64,000 nucleotides of DNA, taken from assembly GCF_030445035.2 (NCBI RefSeq), contig NC_080682.1:29308770-29372769 (forward strand), given 5' to 3'. This DNA is from Dasypus novemcinctus (Eukaryota > Chordata > Mammalia > Cingulata > Dasypodidae). Every line of letters starts with the position of its first letter. Within the stretch, counting starts at the first letter, position 1. The translations under genes and the position numbers were made by a program. The notes beneath the pieces are model-generated. The model saw nothing but the letters and a program-made list of their open reading frames with translations. It was not told the DNA's origin and made no database searches. This document shows positions 36,837 to 46,709 of the stretch, in pieces.

Positions 36837-37595
36837 ACTAACCTCTTTATAGTTCTTTATGTTGCTTCCCATATAATTTTTTGTTCTTTCTTAATTATTT
36901 ATCACAAAGAGATCTTTCATTTATTCTAATTGTCTGTGTTATTATATAATATATGCATTTATTTTCATGGTTTTGACAGCAATTTTATAACTTCTTTTAC
37001 AGTGTTCTTTCTTATGTTGCAATATTCTGTGTAAATAGTTAATATTTTCTTTTTGCGCAATTATAATTTTAAAATTTTGAATTCATATAGATGGGATTTT
37101 TCATTGCTATTAATGTCTACGTTCATTGAGTTAAAATTGAGCATCAAGACCATTCTTACAATTGTTTTATAGTCAAATTGTGACATGTTTTATAAATACT
37201 CTGTGAGTTTGTCTTGTATGATTTGATATGCCTAGTATTTCAAAATTGTGATGAATCTTCTGAAAACATTTTTATCTTCTTAATATATGAAGGATTTAAA
37301 GAGATCATTTGTATATCCAGAAATACTTTTTCATACATTTCAATGGATCTAGCACTGTTCTAGATGCTCTTATTATGGCAGGGCATAAGTTTAATAAGGT
37401 ACAGATATAGATCATTGACTTGTTTCTGATCTTAGTGGAGATATATCTAGATTTCCCCCTTCAAGTAATATATTGGTTTTAAGTTAATAGAATTAGATAA
37501 AAATGTTTAGATATATGAAAGATAGAGACTGATGCAGATGTGCTAATCATGGAGAGAGTATCCACTAGTGGAGTGGTCTGATTGTACCTTATGCA
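36837..37595. other. Unassigned AT-rich DNA
   Basis: No gene seen. The text near 37345-37400 ('tctagcactgttctagatgctc') recalls a very common old mammalian repeat, but is too decayed to assign. Confidence 0.4.
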
Positions 37596-37599
37596 CATT

Positions 37600-37824
37600 G
37601 GCTTACAAGTTTTCTTGCAGACAAATTATTTCATTTCTTTTGGATATATTCCTAGGAATGGAATTTTGGGGTCATATTAAACAATTTGAAGGACTACCTA
37701 ACCGGTTTCCAAAGAAAAAATATGTAAACTATTCCGATAGACATTTCTACAAATAAGATATACAATTATGCAATAAGAACATGAAAAAATGTTTCAATGT
37801 TATTTTGTATTACAGAAATGCAAA
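37600..37824. mobile_element. Old L1 fragments in opposite orientations
   Basis: 37620-37720 reads like the antisense of L1 ('tcttttggatatattcctaggaatggaattttggggtcat'). 37725-37824 reads as sense L1 C-terminal ORF2/3' region ('gaacatgaaaaaatgtttcaatg...agaaatgcaaatcaa'). The sense part continues at 43041-43180, so the class II element at 37831-43034 split it. Confidence 0.6.
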
Positions 37825-38004
37825 TCAATCTGCGGCGGCTTGCTCGGTCGGTAGAGGTGGGGTCTGGCTGCGGACGAGGGGTCGGTCCAGCTCTGGACGA
37901 GGGGTCGGTCCCGCTTGGGACGAGGGGTCAGTCCCACTTGGGACGAGGGGTCGGTCCGGCAGCAGACGAGGGATCGGTCTCACAAGGGGTTGCGCGGTTC
38001 GGCT

Positions 38005-38116
38005 GACGGGGTCGCCCGGCGAAGCCGGCGACGAAGGGGTCGCCCGGCGAAGCTGGCGATGAAGGGGTCGCCCAGAGAAGCCGGCGACGAAGGGGTCGCC
38101 CGGAGAAGCAGGCGAC
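38005..38116. repeat. 28-bp tandem array, four units, in the 3' LTR
   Basis: Units of the form GAAGGGGTCGCCCGGCGAAG plus eight bases start at 38005, 38033, 38061 and 38089. The other LTR has three units, which accounts for the whole 28-bp length difference between the LTRs. Confidence 0.93.
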
Positions 38117-38241
38117 GAACTGGGGACAAGGGAGGCCAGGCCCTTGTCGGGGGCTCTCAGGACTGGAGGGCGCACGGCAGAAGAACTACCGCGGAGACAA
38201 GGTAAACACGCAAGTCCACTTTACTGAGGGAGAGGCAACAG

Positions 38242-38247
38242 TTTTAT
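38242..38247 (-). promoter_or_regulatory. LTR TATA box with upstream CCAAT boxes
   Basis: On the minus strand CCTATAAAAC is preceded by CCAAT boxes near 38265, 38290, 38348 and 38393. The same set occurs in the other LTR (TATA at 42395-42400). This marks the U3 promoter; activity is not shown by sequence. Confidence 0.75.
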
Positions 38248-38440
38248 AGGGGCTGGGGAAGGCTGATTGGTCAAAGCCACGCCCTGTTCTGATTGGTTGC
38301 TGGCGAAAGGTCAGTGGGCGGTACTGGACGGGGGTGGGGTGGTGGCCAGGGATTGGCTGTCGCTGTTGCTGGGGGAAGGGGCAGGGTTCAGGGATTGGTG
38401 GCTGCTGTTGCTGGGGTGGAGGACAGACTTGAATCTCCCA

Positions 38441-38617
38441 CCCACGCCTGGCTGTTGCTGCTGTCGGGGGAAGGGAAAAGGGCGGGCTGGATTTTTCCGC
38501 CCACACCTGGCTGTTGCTGCTGTCGGGGGAGGGGAAAAGGGCGGGCTGGATTTTTCCGCCCACACCTGACTGTTGCTGCTGTCGGGGGAGGGGAAAAGGG
38601 CAGACTGGAATTTTCTG
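38441..38617. repeat. Three 59-bp tandem units in U3
   Basis: Units starting at 38441, 38500 and 38559 share CTGTTGCTGCTGTCGGGGG and GGGAAAAGGGC. The matching array in the other LTR is 42593-42769. Position upstream of the CCAAT/TATA set suggests an enhancer-type repeat. Confidence 0.9.
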
Positions 38618-38882
38618 CCCTGCGCCTGCGCAGGGAGAAGGAAGAAGAAGGGTGCCGCCCCACAAGGCATCGGGTGGCGCCATCTGGGAGGAGGGGCGGC
38701 TGCGGAAGCATGGCTGCCGAGAAGGGGAGACCCGAGGGCACTCTGCGCCCATGCCGAGCTTCCTTCAGGGGTGGCGGTGGGCCCGACCAACCACCCTATT
38801 ATGGGGGCAGCGGAATTAGGCCTACCGCGGCTGCTCCCCTGCCAGGCCAGCAAACCACACTTCAGCCCGAGGGGTGACCGCA

Positions 38883-38897
38883 TTTCCCCCTTCTTTT
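38883..38897 (-). promoter_or_regulatory. Polypurine tract
   Basis: On the minus strand AAAAGAAGGGGGAAA abuts the TG of the 3' LTR, the standard plus-strand primer site of LTR elements. Confidence 0.88.
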
Positions 38898-39300
38898 CAA
38901 ATAAGGGCCAGGATGGCAGCAGCAACAAGTAGCCGAGGCCCAAGAGGCAGTAAGCAATGAGGGAAGCGGGGCTGAAGAGGGAGGTGAGTATGACGGGGAT
39001 ACAAATGTACAATTTGGGGGGTGGTATCTTGCCATTGCAAGCAAGGGTGGCCAATGTCCAATTCTTGTTGATCTCGGTGGCTATAAGGTCTATCTGTTGT
39101 TAAAAGTCCCGAATGACAGCGCGTTACAGGTAGTTGATGTCTTCTTGGCGGCGAAGAGCGGTAGAGGCAGACTGTGTGATGGTCTGGAGGATCGCAGCGG
39201 TGAGGACAAGTCGCGTCAGGGCACCAGCGACGGTGGTGGCGGCAGCGTCGGGAGTGGTGGAGACGTAGGTAGGACAATAAGAAGGCCAAAGTCTTCACGG
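38898..39300 (-). pseudogene. Class II ERV env-tail-like remnant
   Basis: Next to the polypurine tract, a minus-strand segment encodes a hydrophobic, membrane-span-like stretch rich in Leu/Ile/Ser (near 38935-39010) followed by a short charged end. Position and composition suit the end of env. It is broken, and no complete domain was recognised. Confidence 0.4.
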
Positions 39301-40820
39301 GCGCGAGAGAGGCCGATGTTAATGGGGCGGGCCGACATGGGGCAGCCCAATCTGCAACGCAGTAGGGGTTCAAGCGAAAAAAGGAGGGGGGCGGGGGACG
39401 AGAAAGGACGCTTTGGATGGCTGAGAAGAGGAGTGAGGTCGAGACAGGAGGAAGCTCCGCAGAAGTATGGGGAGCTGTTAAAAGCAGAAACGTTATTAGA
39501 TGCTAGAAAGCAGGCCGCAGGCCGGGGAAAGCAGGTTGCGGGCCGTTTCGCGGGGCTGGAGCTGCTTGAGAGCAATGGCGGCATGGGGGGCCGTGGTTAC
39601 AATCTTCTGGGGTGGTAGCGGCTAGACAGATGGTGGAAAATATTATCAAGAAAGCAAAGGTTATGAGGAAGAAATAGAGTATTAAAGGCTGTGGGGGAAG
39701 TGAGAAGATCATTTAGAGGATAGGGTTGAGAATGGTATGTTTAAGACAGAAGCTTTGTGGTTTGTAGGAGACTGCTTTATAAACAAAGGAGAATGAGGGC
39801 AGTAAATATAGTAACGATAGATAGGAAGATGACAGTGAGGAGGAGTCTTTGTTTAAGGTTCCAATTGTCCGGCGCAACAGTGGCTAGGCCGATAGCGAGG
39901 GGTGTTGCTAAATAGACAATGGCTGCAAAGACAAAATCATTTTTTGTTTCCTTAAGAATAACTTTTCTTTAAATACTTAGTAGCATGCAATATTAGAAAC
40001 CGTTTCCTAAAAGCAAGTTGGTAGGGGAGCTTGGTTGCCGTTAATCTTTCCTGTTATAAAATTACCTTTTATTATTATTATCATCAATTCAGTTTTATAT
40101 ATATATATTTAAGAATGACCTTTTGGAATTAGCCATTTAATACCTTAATGTAAACTATTGAAGATAAATTTTATCTCTACAGAGCACATTCCCTTACGTA
40201 AAGTTATCACAATACCTTTTACACTTGCCGCATGCAAATTAAATTTCAAAGAGTTTATGAAAAATTAGCCATCTTACTTTAGGACAAAATACGTCTTTTT
40301 GCAAAACTTATTACATTTCCGTTAGCATTTTTACAAACTTTTAACCTTTTTAATATTCATATAAGTTTTACATTCTTTATATTATCCTGTGAAGAAAAAT
40401 AAGTTATTCATTTTAATCTAGGCAAGAACAACTTTTTATGAAGACGTACAGTCAATTTTGTTAATTAAGACTTACAATTTTTTTTTAAATTGTAGATATC
40501 TTATTAACATTTAAACTTATGTATTAATATAATAAACTTAAGTATTAATATAAGCGCTTATTTAATTTTTGGCCATTTGAATAGAGCTCTTTTAAAGATT
40601 TCTAGTAATTTATATTTACCATCCGGAGGTATCACAATATACGTTGACATTGAACGAACAGACAGACAAACACAGAACAATTACAACACATTAACAGAAA
40701 TATATAATTTATTTACAGTTGACTCATAATTCTTACTTTCTTGGTATAGCTGCTTTTAAATCCTTGTTTATATAGCATATCATAGATTATACCCTTTAAG
40801 ATTTCTTCTGGACTTCATGT
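39301..40820 (-). other. Interior of the class II element, unrecognised
   Basis: 39301-39960 is GC-rich and 39960-40820 strongly AT-rich, an abrupt change inside one element. I find no pol motif. The two compositions suggest that the interior was assembled from different sources or lost its coding middle. Confidence 0.5.
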
Positions 40821-40823
40821 TGC

Positions 40824-41066
40824 CTATAATATGCCAGGAGGGAATCTTTTACCTTCCTGCTCCACAGCAAAAGTGACCCTATCTATAAGGCGAGTATAGG
40901 TGTCCGGGTCCCAAAGCTGACACGTGGTAAGCCACGGATTAAAGGGGAGAAGAAGGTCCCAATATACTTGAAGCTGTTTGAAAGAGATCTTACACCGGTG
41001 AGTGTCTAGGAGACCGGTGAGGGCCCGAACTTGTGGGGCTTGCTTAGCAGATAGGATGTTACCCAT
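40824..41066 (-). pseudogene. Class II ERV gag matrix-like fragment
   Basis: About 80 codons start with MGNILSAKQA at 41066, a myristoylation-type start as in retroviral gag. They continue with a spacing like betaretroviral matrix: ..KISFKQLQVYWDLL..FNPWL..LWDPDTYTRLIDRV (compare PWFP..G.L....W.R[IV] in the MMTV/MPMV group). It lies downstream of the primer site and leader repeats, where gag should begin. Only this N-terminal portion is present; it is a fossil. Confidence 0.6.
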
Positions 41067-41307
41067 TGCTAATGGCCTTTTGGAGCCGATAAGAAAAGGG
41101 GCCCTTACCTTGAGAGCGCGGCGATGGGAGCCGAGGTGCGCGGTGAGACGAGGGGTCGGAGCCGGTGGGGCTCCGACGGTGGTCGCGGGCCAAGAGAAGG
41201 CCCCGACGAGGGGAGGGTGGGACGACGAGCAGTGGAGCAAGGCAAAGGGGAGCAAGCGTGGAGGGGAGGAGGCAGAGGTGAAGGCAGGGGTGGAGGTGCT
41301 CAGGCAC

Positions 41308-41930
41308 GCGCTCCTGAGAGTTTTATTGGCGCCTTTTAATCATAGCGGGTCGGTATAAGCCCCCGACATGGAAGGAGAAAGCCATCCAGTGATTCTCCCA
41401 GACCGCCGTGGATCATATGAGGTCACCAAGGTTCAGGAGCAGCAATGCAGAGTGAAAAGATAGGGGTGAGAAAAGAGGAGGGCGTAGGGCTGTGGTAGGG
41501 TTACTTCAGACGTGCAAGCGCGTGCTCCCGAGAAATCCAAGGCTCCTCTTAATCATAGCGGGTCGGTATAAGCCCCCGACATGGAAGGAGAAAGCCATCC
41601 AGCGATTCTCCCAGACCGCCGTGGATCGTATGAGGTAGCCAAGGCTCAGGTAGCAGCAATGTTGCACGAGAGAAGTCCCAAGGTGAGAAGAGAGGAGGGG
41701 GTAGGGCTGTGGTAGGATTACTTCAGACGTGCAAGCGCGCGCTCCCGAGAAATCCAAGGCTCCTCTTAATCATAGCGGGTCGGTATAAGCCCCCGACATG
41801 GAAGGAGAAAGCCATCCAGCGATTCTCCCAGACCGCCGTGGATCATATGAGGTAGCCAAGGCTCAGGTAGCAGCAATGTTGCACGAGAGAAGTCCCAAGG
41901 TGAGAAGAAAGGAGGGGGGGGCCGCCAGGT
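41308..41930. repeat. Three tandem units of about 215 bp in the leader
   Basis: The block AATCATAGCGGGTCGGTATA starts at 41338, 41551 and 41768 (spacings 213 and 217). Each is followed by 'ggaaggagaaagccatccag', 'gaccgccgtggatc' and 'tatgaggt'. The array lies between the primer site and the gag-like fragment, in the untranslated leader. Confidence 0.93.
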
Positions 41931-41990
41931 TATGGAGTGAGCTGTGGTGGAGTTGCCTTGCCCCACGATGTGCTGTGGTGGGGTTGCCTT

Positions 41991-42008
41991 GCCCCACGTT
42001 GGGCGCCA
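41991..42008 (-). promoter_or_regulatory. Primer-binding site, tRNA-Lys(1,2) type
   Basis: On the minus strand TGGCGCCCAACGTGGGGC lies two bases after the 5' LTR. It equals the tRNA-Lys1,2 primer site used by betaretroviruses such as MPMV and by related class II elements. Part of it ('ccccacg' with 'tgtggtggggttgccttg') is duplicated just downstream on the minus strand (41950-41990). Confidence 0.92.
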
Positions 42009-42010
42009 GC

Positions 42011-43034
42011 TGCGGCAGCTTGCTCGGTCGGTAGAGGTGGGGTCTGGCTGCGGACGAGGGGTCGGTCCAGCTCTGGACGAGGGGTCGGTCCCGCTTGGGA
42101 CGAGGGGTCAGTCCCACTTGGGACGAGGGGTCGGTCCGGCAGCAGACGAGGGATCGGTCTCACAAGGGGTTGCGCGGTTCGGCTGACGGGGTCGCCCGGC
42201 GAAGCCGGCGACGAAGGGGTCGCCCGGCGAAGCCGGCGACGAAGGGGTCGCCCGGCGAAGCAGGCGATGAACTGGGGACAAGGGAGGCCAGGCCCTTGTC
42301 GGGGGCTCTCAGGACTGGAGGGCGCACGGCAGAAGAACTACCGCGGAGACAAGGTAAACACGCAAGTCCACTTTACTGAGGGAGAGGCAACAGTTTTATA
42401 GGGGCTGGGGAAGGCTGATTGGTCAAAGCCACGCCCTGTTCTGATTGGTTGCCGGCGAAAGGTCAGTGGGCGGTACTGGACGGGGGTGGGGTGGTGGCCA
42501 GGGATTGGCTGTCGCTGTTGCTGGGGGAAGGGGCAGGGTTCAGGGATTGGTGGCTGCTGTTGCTGGGGTGGAGGGCAGACTTGAATCTCCCACCCACGCC
42601 TGGCTGTTGCTGCTGTCGGGGGAAGGGAAAAGGGCGGGCTGGATTTTTCCACCCACACCTGGCTGTTGCTGCTGTCGGGGGAGGGGAAAAGGGCGGGCTG
42701 GATTTTTCCGCCCACACCTGACTGTTGCTGCTGTCGGGGGAGGGGAAAAGGGCAGACTGGAATTTTCTGCCCTGCGCCTGCGCAGGGAGAAGGAAGAAGA
42801 AGGGTGCCGCCCCACAAGGCATCGGGTGGCGCCATCTGGGAGGAGGGGCGGCTGCGGAAGCATGGCTGCCGAGAAGGGGAGACCCGAGGGCACTCTGCGC
42901 CCATGCCGAGCTTCCTTCAGGGGTGGCGGTGGGCCCGACCAACCACCCTATTATGGGGGCAGCGGAATTAGGCCTACCGCGGCTGCTCCCCTGCCAGGCC
43001 AGCAAACCACACTTCAGCCCGAGGGGTGACCGCA
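42011..43034 (-). repeat. 5' LTR of the young class II element (1024 bp)
   Basis: It is nearly identical to 37831-38882 apart from one fewer 28-bp unit (three units, 42185-42268) and a few substitutions. U3 repeats lie at 42593-42769 and TATA at 42395-42400. Confidence 0.93.
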
Positions 43035-43040
43035 TCAATC

Positions 43041-43330
43041 CACAGCAAAATACCACTTTTCACACACTAAGGAAACTATATAACAGAGAGTAACAAGTGT
43101 TGGTGAGGACATGGACAAATTGATACCCTCTTTTATTGCTGGTGGAAATGTAAAATGGTATAGCAACTTTGGATAAAGACAATTTGCTTATTCATTCATC
43201 AAGTCATTGGCCACTTAAGTTTCTTCCAACTTTTGGTTATTGTGAATAATACTGCAATGAACAACTGTGTCAAATTTTTTGTTTGAACACCTGTTTCAAC
43301 TCCGTTTGTAAAATCAAATGTTTTGACGCT
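43041..43330. mobile_element. Old L1 fragments, continuation
   Basis: 43041-43180 continues the sense L1 from 37824 ('aaaataccacttttcacacac', 'gtgttggtgaggacatgga', 'tgctggtggaaatgtaaaatggta'). From about 43185 the text is antisense L1-like ('cttccaacttttggttattgtgaataatactgcaatgaac'). Opposed pieces like this can arise by L1 5' inversion. Confidence 0.6.
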
Positions 43331-43600
43331 TATTCGTAAACCATACAAACCATTCAAAGTGTACACTGGCATTTGGTATACTCACAGAGTTGTTCATTCA
43401 TCATTTTGATCCATATTAAAGCATTTTCATTCCCCCCCCCAAAAAATTACAAAGAACAAACGAAAAGCCCCCACACCTTACCAGTCAACTCTTAATCACT
43501 TTATCCTTTCCCTGCCATATATAGTGCTGATCTATTTCCATCTCTGTAATTTGTTTGTATTTACATTTTGTATAAATGGTGTCAAACAATATATAGTACT
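43331..43600. other. Unassigned DNA with a C/A run
   Basis: This includes a poly-C/poly-A stretch at 43433-43446. No gene was recognised. Confidence 0.4.
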
Positions 43601-44037
43601 TTTTATTTTTAAGATTTATTTGTTTATTTATTTCTCTCCCCTTCCCCCCCCCACCCTGGTTGTCTGTTCGCTGTATCTATTTCCTGCGTCTTCTTTTTTG
43701 TCCGCTTCTGTTGTTGTCAGCGGCACAGGAATCTGTGTTTCTTTTTGTTGTGTCATCTTGTTGTGTCAGCTCTCCGTGTGTGTAGTGCCCTTCTTGGGCA
43801 GGCTGCACTTTCTTTCATGCTGGGCAGCTCTCCTTATAGGTTGCACTCCTTGCACATGGGGCTCTCCTGTGCGGGGGGGGGGGGCTCCCCTACATGGGAG
43901 ATACCCTGCATGGAAGGTACTCCTTGTGCACATCAGCACTGCTCATGGGCATGGGTCAAGGAGGCCCAGGGTTTGAACTGTGGACCTTTCATGTGGTAGG
44001 CGGATACCCTATCCAGTGGGCCAAGTCCACGTCCCTC
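43601..44037 (-). mobile_element. DAS-type SINE
   Basis: Tail 'aagatttatttgtttatttatttctctcccc' at the left, DAS body, and tRNA head ending GGGCCAAGTCCACGTCCC at the right. It holds a run of ten G (43875-43884). Confidence 0.9.
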
Positions 44038-44945
44038 AATTGTTCTTTATTGACAACGGATAGAATTTTCTATGAGGAGCAAAACTATGAGCATGAAAAT
44101 ATGCATCAGGTTCTTCCACTGAACACTGGTCTAACTTCTATGGAACCATATAATAATTGAATTCTTTGCAGTAGCTGAATGTGTGTTTGTGTGGTTCTGC
44201 GTATGTGTGCAGCTGGTAGTGTGTGCATGTGAGAAAGCATCTGAGAGAGAAAATACAGAAAGGAATGGAAAGATTTGAGTAGAAAGGAAGGATAGGAAAG
44301 AAAGTTGTGTAATATTCTAAACAGACAGCAATTTTCCTGGCAGCCCATTTTTTCACAAACACGTTTCTTCATTAATGAATGTGTGTGCATTTTTGGGGAA
44401 AGGCAAAAAAACAAAAAGATAAGGAGTTTAAAATTGAAATACGACTATAGTCCTGAAATTTTATTTAAGCAACACCTCCAGAAATTGTATCAATAAATTA
44501 TAAAGGAAAATTCAATATTACCATAAAGCATTTCTGATATATGTGACATGCAACAAAATCTTACAAATCTTTAAAAAAGTTAAAAAGGAATACATAAAGA
44601 AAAAATGTATAGTTTGTCTAAAATCTTCTATATGATTAATTTCCTGGGACATGGAAACTTTAGTCTCCAAACATGTACTCTTATTTCGGTAGCCAAGATT
44701 TCAATTTTTAAAAAAGCCCTAATTTTTGAAGGCCCTGGGAAGATATAGAATTATTATAAAATGAAGGTCCCTTGTTCATGTATTAGTCTGGTAATATGCC
44801 ATATCAATAACTGGATGCAGATACATTAGTATTAACAGAATGAGTTTACCTTAAAATATTGCAATGAAACTGTATGCTTTGAACAAGATTATGAAAGTTA
44901 AATAAAGATGATCTTTAATTCAGAAAATTAGCCAAAAAATCACAA
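44038..44945. other. Unassigned AT-rich DNA
   Basis: No gene, SINE, LTR or L1 block was recognised downstream of the olfactory receptor pseudogene. Confidence 0.5.
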
Positions 44946-44954
44946 AAAAGGAAG

Positions 44955-45880
44955 GGATTCTTTTTCTGGTAATTACATTCCATAAAACTTTCTTTACTTC
45001 TCTAAACTCCTGAGGCTATAGATCAGAGGAGTCAACATGGGATCATGGGATGACTGTGGTATAGAACACAGAAGCCACTTTGTCCTGATTCAGGGAATAG
45101 CTGGAACTAGGTATCAGATACATATAGATGGAGGTGGCATAGATCAGAATTATAGCTGTCAGGTGTGAGGCACAAGATGACAATGCTTTAGGCCTCCCTT
45201 CCCCTGAATGCATACAAAAGATGGAGAAAATAATTTAATAGTAGGAGGTGAGAGTGGCCAGGAAAACTCCACCAGTTAAAGTGGAGAAGATGCTTTCATT
45301 CATGCTAGCATCAGAATAAGAGAAACTAAAAAGTGAGGAGTTGTCAAAGAAGAAGTGATGGATAACATTGGAACCACAGAATGGCAAACTACTTACATAA
45401 CTGGTTTTAACCATGGAGTTCAGCAATCCTGCTGCAATGGCCCCAGCTGCCATCATAAGGCATACTGTCCTGGACATGACTAAGGTGTAAAGTAGTAGGT
45501 TACATATGGCCACATAACAGTCATAGGCCATTAACCCAAAGAGGATGCATTCAGTTGTTGCCAAGGCAATGAAGAACTACACCTCCAGGAAGCAGCCGGC
45601 AAAGGAGGTGGTTTTCTTCTCAGATAACAAATATATCAGCATTTTTTGGGTGATGGTGGAAGAATAACAAACATCTACAAAGGACAAGTTAGCCTAGAAG
45701 AAATACATGAGTGTGTGAAGTCTGTAGTCAGTTCCGATTAGGAGAATCATCCCAATATTCCCAGACTGTTAGTGTGTAGATTAGTAAAAATAGCAAAAAG
45801 AAGATTATCTGATGCTCCACAGAGTCTGCCAATCCCAGGAAGATGAACTCAGTCAGTGATGTATAATTTTCTTTGGCCAT
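44955..45880 (-). pseudogene. Olfactory receptor pseudogene, class II
   Basis: The copy spans a full receptor length (about 310 codons) from MAKENYTSLTEFIFLGLAD at 45880. Hallmarks in order: TM1 'LLFLLIYTLTV..GNIGM', TM2 '[12 protein letters not shown]', the end of TM3 as MAYDCYVAICN (the usual DRY reads DCY), 'SLPFCGSNVIHHFFFD' in loop 2, '[17 protein letters not shown]' before TM6 and 'LIYSLRS' in TM7. I count frameshifts near 45758 and 45045 and in-frame stops near 45688, 45580 and 45236. Receptors of this class detect odorants through G-olf in sensory neurons. The single-exon structure is normal for the family, so it need not be a retrocopy. The subfamily is not assigned. No other receptor lies in the window. 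Confidence 0.93.
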
Positions 45881-46277
45881 TTTTTTTAGTATATTTTGTT
45901 TAAACTTTGTATTAAACACAAGTATTTCCTTCTCTAAATCTTTAGAAGTATAAGTAAAAAATGGTAATAAGGATATTTCCATATGAATGGAAAAAGACCC
46001 TAGATTAATATAGCATAGTAAATTGATTGACTGAAGTAATATAAAATTCAGAGGACAAGTGGATAATTCATTTTATTTAACATCAATTTTCTATAAGGAA
46101 TCTGGGGCTCTTAAGTTACTGGTCTAAATCCACAAATCCACATCAGTTATTTCAAATTTAACACACATTTTTCTCTTGCTACTATATAAACTCACATTCA
46201 AAATACAAAGGATATAAATATTCTTACTGTAATTTCACCCATTCTCTGAACAAGTGGATTTAATTCAAAGATATATA

Positions 46278-46697
46278 TATATATAAAGATCTATTTTATT
46301 TATTTCTCTCACTTTCCCCACCCCCTGCCCCAGTTGTCTGTTCTCTGTGTCCATTTGCTGCATGTTCTTCTTTGTCCACTTCTGTTGTTATCAGCAGCAT
46401 GGGAATCTGTGTCTCTTTTTGTTATGTCATCTTGCCGCATCAGCTCTCCATGTGTGTGGCACCATTCCTGGACAGGCTGAACTTTCTTTCATGCTGGGTG
46501 GCTCTCCTTACAAGACGTACTCTTTGCATGTGGTGCTCCCCTACATGGGGAGCACCCCTGTGTGGCAGGGCACTCCTTGCATGCATTAGCACTGCATGTG
46601 GGCCAGCTTCACATGGGTCAAGGAGGCCTGGGGTTTGAACCGCGGATCTCCCATGTGGTGACAGACACCCTATTCATTGGGCCAAGTCCCCTTCCCA
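46278..46697 (-). mobile_element. DAS-type SINE
   Basis: Flanked by TCAAAGATATAT (46265-46276) and TCAAAGAAATAT (46698-46709), an 11-of-12 duplication. Tail at the left, tRNA head at the right. Confidence 0.9.
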
Positions 46698-46709
46698 TCA
46701 AAGAAATAT

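Larger units (their letters stand above)
37831..38882 (-). repeat. 3' LTR of the young class II element (1052 bp)
   Basis: On the minus strand it runs TGCGGTCACCCCTCGGG to CAAGCCGCCGCA. It is GC- and CpG-rich against AT-rich surroundings. It contains three 59-bp units (38441-38617), four CCAAT boxes, a TATA box at 38242-38247 and four 28-bp units (38005-38116). Long open frames here (up to 247 codons) are by-products of high GC. Confidence 0.93.
37825..43040 (-). mobile_element. Young class II (ERVK-like) LTR element, non-autonomous
   Basis: Two LTRs of about 1 kb (37831-38882 and 42011-43034) with TG...CA ends flank a 3.1 kb interior. The 6-bp duplication TCAATC lies at 37825-37830 and 43035-43040. 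On the minus strand a tRNA-Lys primer site follows the 5' LTR and a polypurine tract precedes the 3' LTR, which fixes the orientation. The LTRs differ at only about four positions outside their tandem arrays. At usual mammalian rates that means roughly one or a few million years. The interior is broken and far too short for gag-pol-env: it holds a gag-like start and an env-tail-like remnant, with no pol recognised. It is a fossil that was probably mobilised by a relative. Confidence 0.92.

Noticed and set aside
38005-38116. Regular 28-bp repeats that could be mistaken for a CRISPR array
   Set aside because: Units are directly adjacent without spacers, they lie inside an LTR, and the genome is mammalian.
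38311-39054. 247-codon open frame on the minus strand, with matching 194-197 codon frames in the other LTR
   Set aside because: It runs across the LTR and its tandem repeats, where high GC removes stop codons in several frames at once. It occurs twice only because the LTR does. No protein family is visible.
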